Shown piece by piece: positions 27,703 through 36,917 of a DNA stretch of 64,000 nucleotides (its first letter is position 1; each line of letters starts with the position of its first letter). The position numbers and the translations under genes are program-made. The notes under the pieces were generated by a model. It was given only the letters and a program-made list of their open reading frames with translations. It did not search any database and had not been told where the DNA came from. This stretch comes from JBBATK01 sp044228285 (GTDB lineage Bacteria > Bacteroidota > Ignavibacteria > Kapaibacteriales > NICIL-2): the NCBI GenBank assembly GCA_044228285.1, contig JBGAVD010000004.1, positions 186,001 through 250,000 on the forward strand, written 5' to 3'.

Positions 27703-29403
27703 ATGACACATTTTCCCGACATGCCTTATGAGCGCCCGAACTTTGAAGAATTTAAAGTACGGTTTGACTCACTCTTAGCCGAGTTCAACACAGCAAGCTC
27801 CGCTGAAGCGCAGAGCGACGTTATGTCCAAGATTAATGCTTCACGCGATGCCTTTGATACGGCAATGAGTTTGGCTTCGGTACGACACAGTATCGATACT
27901 CAGAATGAGTTCTACGAGAAGGAGCGCGACTTTGTGGACCAAATTGGTCCGCTCTATCAAGAACTCAATAATCACTTTTACAAAGCACTCGTTGGCTCAA
28001 CCTATCGCAAACAGCTCGAAGAGAAGTGGGGTCCTCAACTCTTCCGTATCGCAGAGCTGGGCTTGAAGTGCATTTCGCCAGAAGTTGTTGAGGAGCTTCA
28101 ACAAGAGAATGCATTGTGCACAGAATATTCAAAGTTGTTGGCCTCTGCGAAGATTAGCTTCGATGGTAAAGAGTTGAATCTCGCTGGTATGGTGCCATAT
28201 CAAGAGCATGTGGATCGTGACATACGACGCGGTGCAGCTCAGGCTAAATATGCCTTCTATACAGAGCATGCAGAACAACTTGATCGCATTTACGATGACT
28301 TAGTAAGACTGCGTACCACCATTGCCAAGAAACTTGGATTCAAGAGTTTTACCGAGCTTGGTTATGCTCGCATGGGAAGGTCTGATTACAATGCAGAGAT
28401 GGTTGCGGGATATCGCGACAAAGTCCTCCGTTACATCGTACCTATCACCCAGCGCCTTCGCGAACGTCAAAAGGAACGTCTGGGAGTTGATTCGCTGACC
28501 ATCTATGATGAGGCTTTAACGTATAAGTCCGGCAATCCACTGCCTAAAGGCGATGCCAACTGGATCGTTGAGCGAGCCAAAGAGATGTACAGAGAGATGT
28601 CACCAGAGACCGATGAGTTCTTTCGTTTCATGTGTGACAATGAGCTCATGGACCTCATCAATCGTCCTACGAAAGCTGGCGGTGGCTACTGCACGATGTT
28701 TCCGGCAAACAAAGCACCCTTCATCTTTTCAAATTTCAACGGTACGTCGAACGACATCGACGTGCTCACCCATGAGGCTGGGCACGCATTTCAATGCTAC
28801 ATGAGCCGAAATCTGGGCGTTCCAGAGTACTATTTTCCAACCTCTGAAGCGTGTGAGATTCACTCTATGAGTATGGAGTTCTTTGCGTGGAAGTGGATTA
28901 AATCGTTCTTCGGCAGTGACGAAGACAAGTATCAATTCGATCACCTTAGCGGAGCGCTGCTGTTCTTGCCCTATGGCGTTACCGTGGATGAGTTTCAGCA
29001 CTTTGTGTACGACAATCCAACAGCCACAGCGAAGGAGCGCAAAGAAGCTTGGGCTGCGATTGAAAAGAAGTACTTACCACACCGCAACTACGATGGTATT
29101 TCGTTTCTAGAGGACGGTGGATTCTGGCAGCAACAGCGTCACATTTATGAGTCGCCATTCTATTACATCGACTATACTTTGGCGCAGGTCTGTGCTTTGC
29201 AGTTCTGGGTTCGCAACAAAACAGATCGTGATGGAGCTTGGACAGACTATGTTCGTCTGTGTTCAGCTGGTGGTTCAAAGTCATTCCTTGAGCTTGTTGA
29301 ACTGGCGAATCTCCATTCTCCATTCGAAGAGCAGAGTTTTGTATCTATCGTTGGCGACATCAATCATCGTTTGGATGGAATTGACGACAAGATTTTTGCC
29401 TAG
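27703..29403 (+). CDS. M3-family oligoendopeptidase
   Basis: A 566-aa cytoplasmic zinc peptidase of the M3 (oligoendopeptidase F / thimet) family that degrades short peptides. The zinc site is His357-Glu358-x-x-His361 (LTHEAGHAF) with Glu385 (EACEIHSMSMEFF) as third ligand. The C-terminal region contains the substrate-binding tyrosines typical of the family (ESPFYYIDYTLAQ). The N-terminal helical region is complete and the length is normal. It ends just before a strong bidirectional hairpin. Confidence 0.93.
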   Translation: MTHFPDMPYERPNFEEFKVRFDSLLAEFNTASSAEAQSDVMSKINASRDAFDTAMSLASVRHSIDTQNEFYEKERDFVDQIGPLYQELNNHFYKALVGSTYRKQLEEKWGPQLFRIAELGLKCISPEVVEELQQENALCTEYSKLLASAKISFDGKELNLAGMVPYQEHVDRDIRRGAAQAKYAFYTEHAEQLDRIYDDLVRLRTTIAKKLGFKSFTELGYARMGRSDYNAEMVAGYRDKVLRYIVPITQRLRERQKERLGVDSLTIYDEALTYKSGNPLPKGDANWIVERAKEMYREMSPETDEFFRFMCDNELMDLINRPTKAGGGYCTMFPANKAPFIFSNFNGTSNDIDVLTHEAGHAFQCYMSRNLGVPEYYFPTSEACEIHSMSMEFFAWKWIKSFFGSDEDKYQFDHLSGALLFLPYGVTVDEFQHFVYDNPTATAKERKEAWAAIEKKYLPHRNYDGISFLEDGGFWQQQRHIYESPFYYIDYTLAQVCALQFWVRNKTDRDGAWTDYVRLCSAGGSKSFLELVELANLHSPFEEQSFVSIVGDINHRLDGIDDKIFA

Positions 29404-29431
29404 TTGAGATTACAGGTATAGCCTTTTTACT

Positions 29432-29468
29432 AAGAAGGGCTGTTGCGCAAAGCGCAACAGCCCTTCTT
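29432..29468. terminator. Bidirectional terminator between M3 peptidase and Rieske gene
   Basis: A perfect 17-bp stem (29432-29448 with 29452-29468) closes a 3-nt AAA loop between two converging genes, 28 nt after the peptidase stop. T-rich sequence follows weakly on the plus strand, and on the minus strand the arm is followed by AGTAAAAAGG. The stem strength alone supports termination in both directions. Confidence 0.75.
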
Positions 29469-29532
29469 ATTTAGTGAGCATTCATTCAGATCACAGAAAC
29501 GAGGCCAATCTCTTTCAGTTTGCACTTCCTGC

Positions 29533-29949
29533 TTAGGAGTGAACTCGCAAAGTTGAACCGCTAAGTTCACAAGTATAGGTGGTCAATCCACCAGCTCCTG
29601 TACTGTTTAGCCCACTGCCACCGAGCGAATATCGAGCACCGTGTTCTGAGCAGTAGTAGTTGTTGTTTGCAGGATCATACCGAACCTTTCGTTCACCTTC
29701 ATGCGAGCAAATCACAGTCGCAGCGTAGTATACTCCATCGAAGCCAAAGGCAACAACGCAATCATTGATAACCACATAGTTACCTTTGGTGCTTAGTGTG
29801 GAATATGTTGGTGATCTCAGATCGATGGTGAAGTCCACTGGTCCACTTGGTGTTGTTGAGCTCGTACATGAGCTAAGACAGGTTAGCGCTAATGCCAATG
29901 CAGCGCCCGCTCCGACTTTCTCTAAGAATTCTCTACGATCCATGGTCAT
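29533..29949 (-). CDS. Tat-exported Rieske [2Fe-2S] lipoprotein
   Basis: A 138-aa small Rieske protein. The ligands are complete: Cys81-x-His83 (ICSHEG) and Cys100-x-x-His103 (YYCSEHGARY). The N-terminus carries a twin-arginine motif (DRREFLEKVG) followed by a hydrophobic stretch and a canonical lipobox LSSC (Cys28), so it should be exported folded and then lipidated. The second Met (29943) may be the real start. No cytochrome b or oxygenase gene is adjacent; it may serve as a periplasmic electron carrier. The partner is unknown. Confidence 0.88.
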   Translation of the reverse strand: MTMDRREFLEKVGAGAALALALTCLSSCTSSTTPSGPVDFTIDLRSPTYSTLSTKGNYVVINDCVVAFGFDGVYYAATVICSHEGERKVRYDPANNNYYCSEHGARYSLGGSGLNSTGAGGLTTYTCELSGSTLRVHS

Positions 29950-30079
29950 ATACTGTCATGTGATGATACAACCAGTAACAATCAAAAGTGCTTTATGTAT
30001 CAGAGAATTCGCTCCACAATGCAGAAATATGTACAACCTGAGTATGTAAAGTCAATTCAAAGACTGGAGTATCAACAAA

Positions 30080-30107
30080 AAGGGTGGCTGCGAAAGCAGC
30101 CACCCTT
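30080..30107 (-). terminator. Rho-independent terminator of the atp cluster
   Basis: AAGGGTGGCTGC (30080-30091) and its complement (30096-30107) form a 12-bp stem with a 4-nt loop. On the minus strand it is followed by U-rich sequence (complement of A30077-30080 and neighbours). It lies 30 nt after the atpG stop and ends the operon without atpD or atpC. Confidence 0.85.
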
Positions 30108-30137
30108 AACAAAATTTCGTCTGTGAACTTCGAGAGC

Positions 30138-31034
30138 TTATGCCGACTTAAGAGCCTCAGCGCCGCCAACGATTTCAAGCATTTCCTTAGTAATAGAAGC
30201 TTGACGGGCTTTGTTGTACTCCAGTTGCAGCGAGGTGATCAAGTCACGTGCATTCGTTGTCGCGTTATCCATTGCAAGCATTCGCGCTGCCTGTTCAGCT
30301 GCGTTCGAGTCGAGCAAAGCACGCCAGAGTTGAAGGTTGAGATAGCGGGGAAGTAATGACTCCAAAATCTCCACACGCGTAGGCTCAAATATATAGTCAG
30401 TGCTTTGCTCCTTCTTCTTGTCTTTATCCTTCTCCTTGTTGTCCGCCTCAATTGGTAACAATGGCAAGATGCGAACATCTTGTCGGATCGTGGATTTGAA
30501 CTCATTGAAAATCAGAATAACGCGATCATACGAGCCATAGGTAAATCCCTCGGTGACAATAGGTGCAATCTCTTGTATCGTCTTGAAATCGAGTTTCAAA
30601 AAGACATCTGGAAAAGTTGCTACGATATGATCATTGCGTCGATTGAAGAAGAGGATAGAGCGTCGACCAACTGGCATCACATGGATCTTTGCCTTTGGAT
30701 ACTCCACTTTGAGCTTGCGATCGATGTGATAACTTGCTGCCTTTTGAATATTTGAATTGAAGCCGCCGCACATGCCACGGTCTGAGCCAACAACGATGAC
30801 CAGAATATTGTTAACCTGTTCACGGGTTTCGAAGAATGGGTGAGCAAACTCTGATTCACTTGAGGCTAAGTTCTTCAAAATCTCAGTGAGCTTATTCGTG
30901 TACGGGCGTGCAGCAATGATGGCATCCTGTGCACGGCGCAGCTTTGCAGCCGCAACCATTTTCATTGCAGAGGTGATCTTTGAAGTGTTCTTAATCGAAA
31001 CTATTCGTTGTCGAATATCACGTAATGTTGCCAT
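30138..31034 (-). CDS. atpG: ATP synthase F1 subunit gamma
   Basis: The rotor shaft of F1 ATPase (298 aa). The N-terminal helix has the family pattern (ATLRDIRQRIVSIKNTSKITSAMKMV, in part), the core has VGSDRGMCGGFN, and the C-terminal helix ends NKARQASITKEMLEIVGGAEAL. A short charged insertion, rich in Lys, Asp and Glu (NKEKDKDKKKEQ), lies at about residue 195. It is the last gene of the cluster and is separated from atpA by hldD. Confidence 0.97.
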   Translation of the reverse strand: MATLRDIRQRIVSIKNTSKITSAMKMVAAAKLRRAQDAIIAARPYTNKLTEILKNLASSESEFAHPFFETREQVNNILVIVVGSDRGMCGGFNSNIQKAASYHIDRKLKVEYPKAKIHVMPVGRRSILFFNRRNDHIVATFPDVFLKLDFKTIQEIAPIVTEGFTYGSYDRVILIFNEFKSTIRQDVRILPLLPIEADNKEKDKDKKKEQSTDYIFEPTRVEILESLLPRYLNLQLWRALLDSNAAEQAARMLAMDNATTNARDLITSLQLEYNKARQASITKEMLEIVGGAEALKSA

Positions 31035-31089
31035 AAGGGTCGATCGTTGTAGCTATCTAATGAAACGAGTGCGATGGAGGGAGGAAGAA

Positions 31090-32055
31090 CTATGCATTCT
31101 TCCAGGGCTTCATCAAATACTCTTGAATGTACTCTTGAACACTGGACTCAAGGCTGGCGAAATGATGTCTCGCCGACGTAGACTCCAGTTTCTGCATCTC
31201 AGCCTGCGTGAAATTCTGATACTGATCACGCAAACTATCAGGCATATCAACATACTCTATCTGTTCTGGCAGCTTCATTGCAGCAAAAACAGCTCGAACG
31301 AGATCGTTCCACGAGCGAGCTACTCCAGTACCAAGATTATAGATACCATGAATAGTTGGGTCGCTCTGAATCTTCCAAATCACATCCGAAACATCGCCGA
31401 CATAAACAAAGTCACGTTTCTGTTCACCATCCGCGTAGTCGGCGGAGGTAGACCGAAACAACTTGACCTTTGAACTCTCGCTTATCTGCTTGTATGCTTT
31501 GTAGACCATACTTGCCATCGCGTTCTTGTGGCTTTCATTAGGACCAAAGACGTTGAAGAACTTCAGTCCAACAAAACGCTCATCAAGTTGGTTCTGTAAA
31601 ACCCATTGGTCAAACAGGTGCTTTGAAAAGCCATACATGTTCAGTGGTTTTAGCGGATCGAAGATGGAATCATCGTAGCCGCATTCTCCAAGACCGTATG
31701 TTGCTGCAGAGCTGGCATAGATAAAGCGAAGGTCATGATTGACGCAATACATTGCCAGCTTAATGCTGTAATGATAGTTGTTTTCAAAGAGGTAATCCGC
31801 GTCGCGCTCTGTGGTATCGGTACATGCGCCCAAGTGAATGATGCTATCGATCTGCCCGTCAAAACTACCTTGCTCTAAACCATAGAGAAAGGCGTCTTTA
31901 TCGATCATTGTACGGAACTTCTTCGAAACACAATTCTTCCATTTCTCGGTCTGACCAAAGTGATCGACAACAAGAATATCTGTAATGCCTTCGGCATTTA
32001 GCTTTTTCAGATAGTTGCTGCCGATAAAACCGGCCCCGCCTGTCAAAACAATCAT
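31090..32055 (-). CDS. hldD: ADP-glyceromanno-heptose 6-epimerase, inside the atp cluster
   Basis: An NADP-dependent short-chain dehydrogenase/epimerase (321 aa) that converts ADP-D-glycero- to ADP-L-glycero-D-manno-heptose for the LPS inner core. It has the nucleotide-binding GGAGFIGSN (6-14), the family motif IIHLGACTDTTE, catalytic Ser116 (ASSAATYG) and the Tyr141-x3-Lys145 pair (MYGFSKH), and the family FFNVFGPNE. Positions match E. coli HldD closely. It lies between atpA (146 nt) and atpG (55 nt) on the same strand, an unexpected guest in an ATP synthase operon. Other heptose genes are not in the window. Confidence 0.93.
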   Translation of the reverse strand: MIVLTGGAGFIGSNYLKKLNAEGITDILVVDHFGQTEKWKNCVSKKFRTMIDKDAFLYGLEQGSFDGQIDSIIHLGACTDTTERDADYLFENNYHYSIKLAMYCVNHDLRFIYASSAATYGLGECGYDDSIFDPLKPLNMYGFSKHLFDQWVLQNQLDERFVGLKFFNVFGPNESHKNAMASMVYKAYKQISESSKVKLFRSTSADYADGEQKRDFVYVGDVSDVIWKIQSDPTIHGIYNLGTGVARSWNDLVRAVFAAMKLPEQIEYVDMPDSLRDQYQNFTQAEMQKLESTSARHHFASLESSVQEYIQEYLMKPWKNA

Positions 32056-32201
32056 TGCGTTCCTCGCAGTGCCTCAATACAAATGGGCTCTACTAACATC
32101 ACACAGTTCAACTATTCAACTCTTCAAAGAAGCTTGCAGTATTGCGGTGAATACTACCGATCGTCTGCAATACCACTACGAAAACTACCAATACAGACTG
32201 C

Positions 32202-33761
32202 TTAGGCTGCAGGAAGTGTGCGTTTGAATCCTTCTACAAATCCAGTCAAGGCAGCATCGATCTTCGCCTTGTTATCAGCAGTAATCTCTTTGTTTACACC
32301 AATACTATCAATCACTTCTGGGTGAGCGCTGTTCATGAATTCAAAGAACTCAGACTCAAAGCGCTTTAACGATTCAACTGGTAAATCGTCGAGGTGACCG
32401 TTTGTAGCAGCATATATCAAGGCAACTTGATTCTCAACGGATACTGGCACATACTGATCTTGCTTGAGAATTTCTGTAAGGCGAGCACCGCGACGCAATT
32501 GTTGTTGAGTAGACTTGTCCAAGTCTGAACCGAACTTTGCGAAAGCAGCCAACTCGCGGAACATAGCGAGCTCAAGCTTCAATGGACCGGCTACTTTCTT
32601 CATAGCCTTGATTTGAGCATTTCCACCCACACGTGATACGGAGATACCTACGTTGAGAGCTGGTCGAACACCAGCATTGAACAAGCTAGGTTCTAGGTAG
32701 ATCTGTCCGTCTGTAATAGAAATAACGTTCGTTGGAATGTACGCAGCAACGTCTCCTGCTTGCGTTTCGATAACAGGAAGAGCCGTCAAAGATCCAGCAC
32801 CTAAATCATTGCTGAGCTTTGAAGCACGCTCAAGTAAGCGACTGTGAAGATAGAATACGTCTCCAGGGTACGCCTCACGTCCTGGTGGACGACGAAGCAG
32901 CAAAGATACTTGACGATACGCGGCAGCTTGCTTTGTCAAATCATCATAAATAATCATTGCATGGCGTCCGCTATCACGGAAATACTCACCCATGGATGTA
33001 CCGCAATATGGAGCAACGAACTGCAACGGAGCTGGATCTGCAGCGCTTGCCACCACAATAGTGGTATACGCCATTGCACCATGCTTTTCCAAAGTAGCAA
33101 CAACGTTAGCTACTGTGGATCCTTTCTGGCCTACTGCAACATAGACGCAATACATCGGGTTGATTCCACGCGCTTTGGCTTCGGCTGTGTGTGTATACTT
33201 CTGATTGATGATTGCATCGATTGCAACAGCCGTTTTACCAGTTTGACGGTCACCGATAATCAACTCACGTTGACCACGACCAATTGGAATCAAAGCGTCG
33301 ATCGCTTTAATACCAGTTTGCAGCGGTTCGGTAACTGGCTGGCGAGAGATAACCCCAAGAGCCTTACGCTCAATTGGTAGAGAGTGTGGAGTGTTGATAG
33401 CACCTTTGCCATCCATCGGAACTCCCAATGGATTCACAACACGACCTAAGAGAGCTTCTCCAACAGGAACTGAAGCAATGCGACCAGTGCGCTTTACTTG
33501 GTCACCTTCTTTTACAAGACGATCGTCACCAAATAGTACCACACCGACGTTGTCTTCTTCCAGGTTCAAAACCATTCCAAGAACATCGTTGCTAAACTCA
33601 ACCAACTCTGATGACATACAGTTGTTCAGTCCATACACGCGAGCAACACCGTCACCCACCTGTAGTACCGTTCCAACCTCTAAAACTTCCGTTTCTTTTT
33701 CGAACCCAGCGAGCTGACGGCGCAGTATCGCTGAGATTTCATCGGGACGAACTTCTGCCAT
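32202..33761 (-). CDS. atpA: ATP synthase F1 subunit alpha
   Basis: The regulatory nucleotide-binding F1 subunit (519 aa). The P-loop is GDRQTGKTAVAID, preceded by the beta-barrel domain and followed by the family signature (PALNVGISVSRVGG). The C-terminal helical bundle is complete. It is preceded by atpH and followed by hldD on the same strand. Confidence 0.98.
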   Translation of the reverse strand: MAEVRPDEISAILRRQLAGFEKETEVLEVGTVLQVGDGVARVYGLNNCMSSELVEFSNDVLGMVLNLEEDNVGVVLFGDDRLVKEGDQVKRTGRIASVPVGEALLGRVVNPLGVPMDGKGAINTPHSLPIERKALGVISRQPVTEPLQTGIKAIDALIPIGRGQRELIIGDRQTGKTAVAIDAIINQKYTHTAEAKARGINPMYCVYVAVGQKGSTVANVVATLEKHGAMAYTTIVVASAADPAPLQFVAPYCGTSMGEYFRDSGRHAMIIYDDLTKQAAAYRQVSLLLRRPPGREAYPGDVFYLHSRLLERASKLSNDLGAGSLTALPVIETQAGDVAAYIPTNVISITDGQIYLEPSLFNAGVRPALNVGISVSRVGGNAQIKAMKKVAGPLKLELAMFRELAAFAKFGSDLDKSTQQQLRRGARLTEILKQDQYVPVSVENQVALIYAATNGHLDDLPVESLKRFESEFFEFMNSAHPEVIDSIGVNKEITADNKAKIDAALTGFVEGFKRTLPAA

Positions 33762-33901
33762 TGTAATCCTCTGATAATTAGTATTTCAAATTTTCGTTGT
33801 GATAGCTTTGTCGGTACGTGGATCATAACTGTCAATTCTACTTGAGCTCCGTACTCAAGCAAAGTGCTATGAGTTCGGTATATGATGCACGCAATGACGG
33901 T

Positions 33902-34462
33902 CTAGTTCAAATTGTCTAACGTGCCACTCTTAAGCAGCGATTGATGCATACGACCCAGTTGGGTTCGCAGTGATGAATCCAATAATTGGTCGCCAATCTG
34001 TACCATGAGTCCACCCTTGATCTTCGCATCAACGCGATAGGTAGCAACTGGCTGCTTATTCATCCGTTTCGCCAAGCTCTCTTCGAGACTCTTACGAGCA
34101 GCTTCATCTAATGCGACAGCGCTTGTAATCGTTACTGGTACCAAGCCAAACTGCTCGTTATAGAGAACGTAATATTGTTCAAAGATTTCTTCAGTGATGT
34201 CTTCGCGATTCTTCGAACAAAGAATGGCTAAGAATGCCTTGCTGAGATCCGAGATTTTGTTCTCGAACACTTCAAACATGAGATTCTTTTTCTTCCAACT
34301 TTGAATGACAGGGGAGCGTAAAACAGCTTTGAAATCTTTAGCGTTCTCTATACTCTCCAATATGAACTCTGCATCATTGCGAACTGCTTCCAATGAATTA
34401 GTAGCCCGAGCCGTTTTGAAAAGGGCGGTTGCATATCGTTTGGCAACTCGTAAATGCTTCAT
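33902..34462 (-). CDS. atpH: ATP synthase F1 subunit delta
   Basis: The stator subunit linking the F0 b-stalk to F1 (186 aa from the ATG at 34462, which opens the conserved VAKRYATALF helix; the frame is open to 34498). The C-terminal signature GGLMVQIGDQLLDSSLRTQL is the family hallmark. It lies between atpF and atpA. Confidence 0.95.
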   Translation of the reverse strand: MKHLRVAKRYATALFKTARATNSLEAVRNDAEFILESIENAKDFKAVLRSPVIQSWKKKNLMFEVFENKISDLSKAFLAILCSKNREDITEEIFEQYYVLYNEQFGLVPVTITSAVALDEAARKSLEESLAKRMNKQPVATYRVDAKIKGGLMVQIGDQLLDSSLRTQLGRMHQSLLKSGTLDNLN

Positions 34463-34561
34463 AGATAATATCTCAGTTTCATTTGATCCGTCCTGCACAT
34501 CGATACGGCAGCACTATCGTAATGTCATGATTGAAGACATCGCTTCTACCACAACCATCTC

Positions 34562-35056
34562 TTAGTTCTTCGATACTTGGGCGATAGAGCTGTCGATCAG
34601 CTTCTTGTGCGCATCCGCATCCAGCTTGGTGTCGAGAACTTTCTCTGTAGCCTGCATAACTAGATTCGCAACATCTGCCTTCAATGCAGCAAATGTCTCA
34701 TCTTTCATGCGTTCCATTTCCTTGCGCGCATCTTCGAGCTTCTGCGACTTCACCTTTTCAGCTTCTTCAGCAGCTTTCGCAATGGTTCGCTCAGCTTGAA
34801 CACGGCCATCCTTGATAATGTTCATCATCTCTACTTGAGCGCCGCTCAGTTTGTCTGAAGCCTCTTTCAACAAACGCTGTGATTCTTTGTTCGCGGCCTC
34901 AGCGTTGGCGATAGAATCATGGATTGACTTCTCACGAGCTTCCAAAGACTCGCGCATAGGCTTCCAACCAAACTTTACGATAAGGAAGAGAAAAATGCTA
35001 AAATTGACCAAAGTCCAAAAAATGAGACCTGGGCTGATATTTAAGACGTTATCCAT
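34562..35056 (-). CDS. atpF: ATP synthase F0 subunit b
   Basis: The peripheral-stalk subunit (164 aa): one N-terminal membrane helix (about 8-28, LIFWTLVNFSIFLFLIVKFG) followed by a long charged coiled coil rich in Glu, Lys and Ala. Length and composition are typical. A 248-nt gap with three hairpins separates it from atpE upstream. Confidence 0.96.
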   Translation of the reverse strand: MDNVLNISPGLIFWTLVNFSIFLFLIVKFGWKPMRESLEAREKSIHDSIANAEAANKESQRLLKEASDKLSGAQVEMMNIIKDGRVQAERTIAKAAEEAEKVKSQKLEDARKEMERMKDETFAALKADVANLVMQATEKVLDTKLDADAHKKLIDSSIAQVSKN

Positions 35057-35157
35057 AGTTCTAAGAGCATAAGGCGTGTGTAAACATTCTAAGGAAAACA
35101 GCGACGCACAAGTTGGCTTGCGTAGAGTCAGTTGTTCAATTTAGACGGATTACCATA

Positions 35158-35290
35158 CCGTAGAGGAAACTACAAAGCCTACGGTCCGTGATTCTTACAG
35201 AGTGTCAGCAGACCTACGACTTGATAGTTCGGGCTATCAATAACGACATTTGGGTGAATTCACGTGCAGCCTAAACGTAGGCTGCACGTG
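35158..35290 (-). promoter_or_regulatory. Cluster of three hairpins in the atpE-atpF gap
   Basis: On the minus strand the transcript leaving atpE meets first a 13-bp stem (35278-35290 with 35261-35273, 4-nt loop) 14 nt after the atpE stop, then a 7-bp stem (35221-35227 with 35234-35240), then a 6-bp stem (35158-35163 with 35179-35184). None is followed by a U-tract. This layout fits 3'-end protection or partial attenuation, giving more c subunit than downstream subunits. It is inferred from position only. Confidence 0.5.
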
Positions 35291-35304
35291 ATCCACTCCG
35301 AATA

Positions 35305-35562
35305 TTACTTGATAGCAAGTAGAACGCACACAACCATAGCAAAGAGAGCAACACCTTCGATAAGTGCCGCACCAATGATCATGGTAGCGCGAATATCACC
35401 TGCAGCCTCTGGCTGGCGTGCACCAGCTTCGAGAGCGGAAGCAGCCAAACGGCCAATACCACTACCTACACCGATAACGGTAACTCCGCAGCCGAGACCT
35501 GCGCCCAACCATGCTAAACCGGTAGCAGTTGCGCGCGCAATGGCGACTTGATCTGGATTCAT
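35305..35562 (-). CDS. atpE: ATP synthase F0 subunit c
   Basis: The proteolipid forming the rotor ring (85 aa): two membrane helices joined by the polar loop GARQPEA, with the ion-carrying Glu in the second helix (AALIEGVALF). The residue after this Glu is Gly, where Na+-binding rings usually have Ser or Thr, so proton coupling is likely. AGGAG lies 6 nt before the ATG. It is preceded by atpB (79 nt). Confidence 0.97.
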   Translation of the reverse strand: MNPDQVAIARATATGLAWLGAGLGCGVTVIGVGSGIGRLAASALEAGARQPEAAGDIRATMIIGAALIEGVALFAMVVCVLLAIK

Positions 35563-35641
35563 TCTATTCTCCTAATAAATAAGTGGGTAAAAAATTATGA
35601 CAGTTGGATATAACAATGAATAGACATAGTAAAAGCTCACC

Positions 35642-36847
35642 CTAGTGATGAGCAGCGTGTGGATCTTCACTCTTGTGATCGCCGATCGCTAAGCCTGTAA
35701 ACACGGCAGTCAGCATGGTGAAAATGTACGCCTGAAGAAAACACACCAAAACCTCAATGAAGTACACGAACACTGAGAAACCTACAGCAACGACCGACGC
35801 GCCATAGCCTCCCGCAGGGCCCCATAGCTTCGCACAGAAAAAGATCAATCCCACTAAGGTTAAAAGCACGATGTGACCTGCTGTCATGTTTGCAAACAAA
35901 CGCACTGTCAACGCAAAAGGCTTCGTGAAAATTCCGATGATTTCAATCGGAACCATGATGGGGGACAGGTATATCGGTGCTCCACCAAGTAAGTGATGAA
36001 GATATGAACCAATGCCACCTTCTCTGATCGCAACCCAGTTGACAACAACCAGAGCTGTTAAAGCAAGTGCTGCTGTAAAACCTATGGCACCAGTAGCTGC
36101 GTGCATACCAGGCAACAAGCCGATGTAATTCAGAATGAAAATGAAAAAGAACACCGTCAAGAAATAGGGCATGAGTTGATTGGTTACACGCTTTGTGCCG
36201 ATGTTCGGACGGATAACTTCATCTCGCAAATAGAGAACGAGCATCTCGAAAGCATTCTGCAATCCCTTTGGTGCAGCCATTGGTGCTTTTTTGTACCGAC
36301 GGGATGATGTCCAAACGACAAAGAACATGATCACGATCGCTGTCCACTCGTACACCACAAGATTGGTGATCGAGAAGTCGAACGAAGCTGTTTGAGGTTT
36401 GCCATCAACCAGAATCACTTGTCCCTTGTTTGCTTTCACAGGCTGACCGTTAAATCGAACGGTCTCTTTTGCTTCACTGTGAAACATCACATAGGAACCT
36501 TCTTCGGTCATGACTTCGGGGTTCTTCCAGAAGTGCAATCCTTGGTCGTCATAAACAATGACAGGTAGAACTTCTGCTGTCTGGAAAGCCATGCTCAACT
36601 CATGGTGATCACCAAGCTCACTGAGCAAATGGTCAAAAATCTTCTCTTGTGGCAGGCTGTTAGGATCAACGTGATGTCCACCATGATTGGCCGCATGTTC
36701 ATGCGCCGCGTCTGATGCATGGTGCTGAGCCGCTGCATCTACCCCATGCTCTGAACCTGCTTGAGCCTCAGTATGCGCTTCAGAGTGCTGTGCTGATTGC
36801 TCTTGACCTACGCTGTGCTGTGATTCTGATTTTATGGTATCGCTCAT
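35642..36847 (-). CDS. atpB: ATP synthase F0 subunit a with His-rich N-terminus
   Basis: The stator channel subunit (401 aa, well above the ~270 of E. coli). The five-helix core contains the essential Arg in FALTVRLFANMTAGH and the late GLAIGDH end. Before the core is a ~160-residue hydrophilic, probably periplasmic part: residues 1-60 hold 11 histidines, and residues 60-150 form a small beta-rich domain as in other Bacteroidota-type subunits. The C-terminus is also His-rich (DPHAAHH). The enriched termini suggest metal or proton binding, unproved. It is followed by atpE. Confidence 0.95.
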   Translation of the reverse strand: MSDTIKSESQHSVGQEQSAQHSEAHTEAQAGSEHGVDAAAQHHASDAAHEHAANHGGHHVDPNSLPQEKIFDHLLSELGDHHELSMAFQTAEVLPVIVYDDQGLHFWKNPEVMTEEGSYVMFHSEAKETVRFNGQPVKANKGQVILVDGKPQTASFDFSITNLVVYEWTAIVIMFFVVWTSSRRYKKAPMAAPKGLQNAFEMLVLYLRDEVIRPNIGTKRVTNQLMPYFLTVFFFIFILNYIGLLPGMHAATGAIGFTAALALTALVVVNWVAIREGGIGSYLHHLLGGAPIYLSPIMVPIEIIGIFTKPFALTVRLFANMTAGHIVLLTLVGLIFFCAKLWGPAGGYGASVVAVGFSVFVYFIEVLVCFLQAYIFTMLTAVFTGLAIGDHKSEDPHAAHH

Positions 36848-36917
36848 ATATTTTCTTTAAGTGCTCTGCAGATCGGTCTAGAACTCGTAGCCCTCTGAAC
36901 TCTTGTCTTAACTCGCC

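Noticed and set aside
32844..33380. Plus-strand open frame of 178 codons
   Set aside because: Antisense to the highly conserved atpA P-loop region; a shadow of its codon use.
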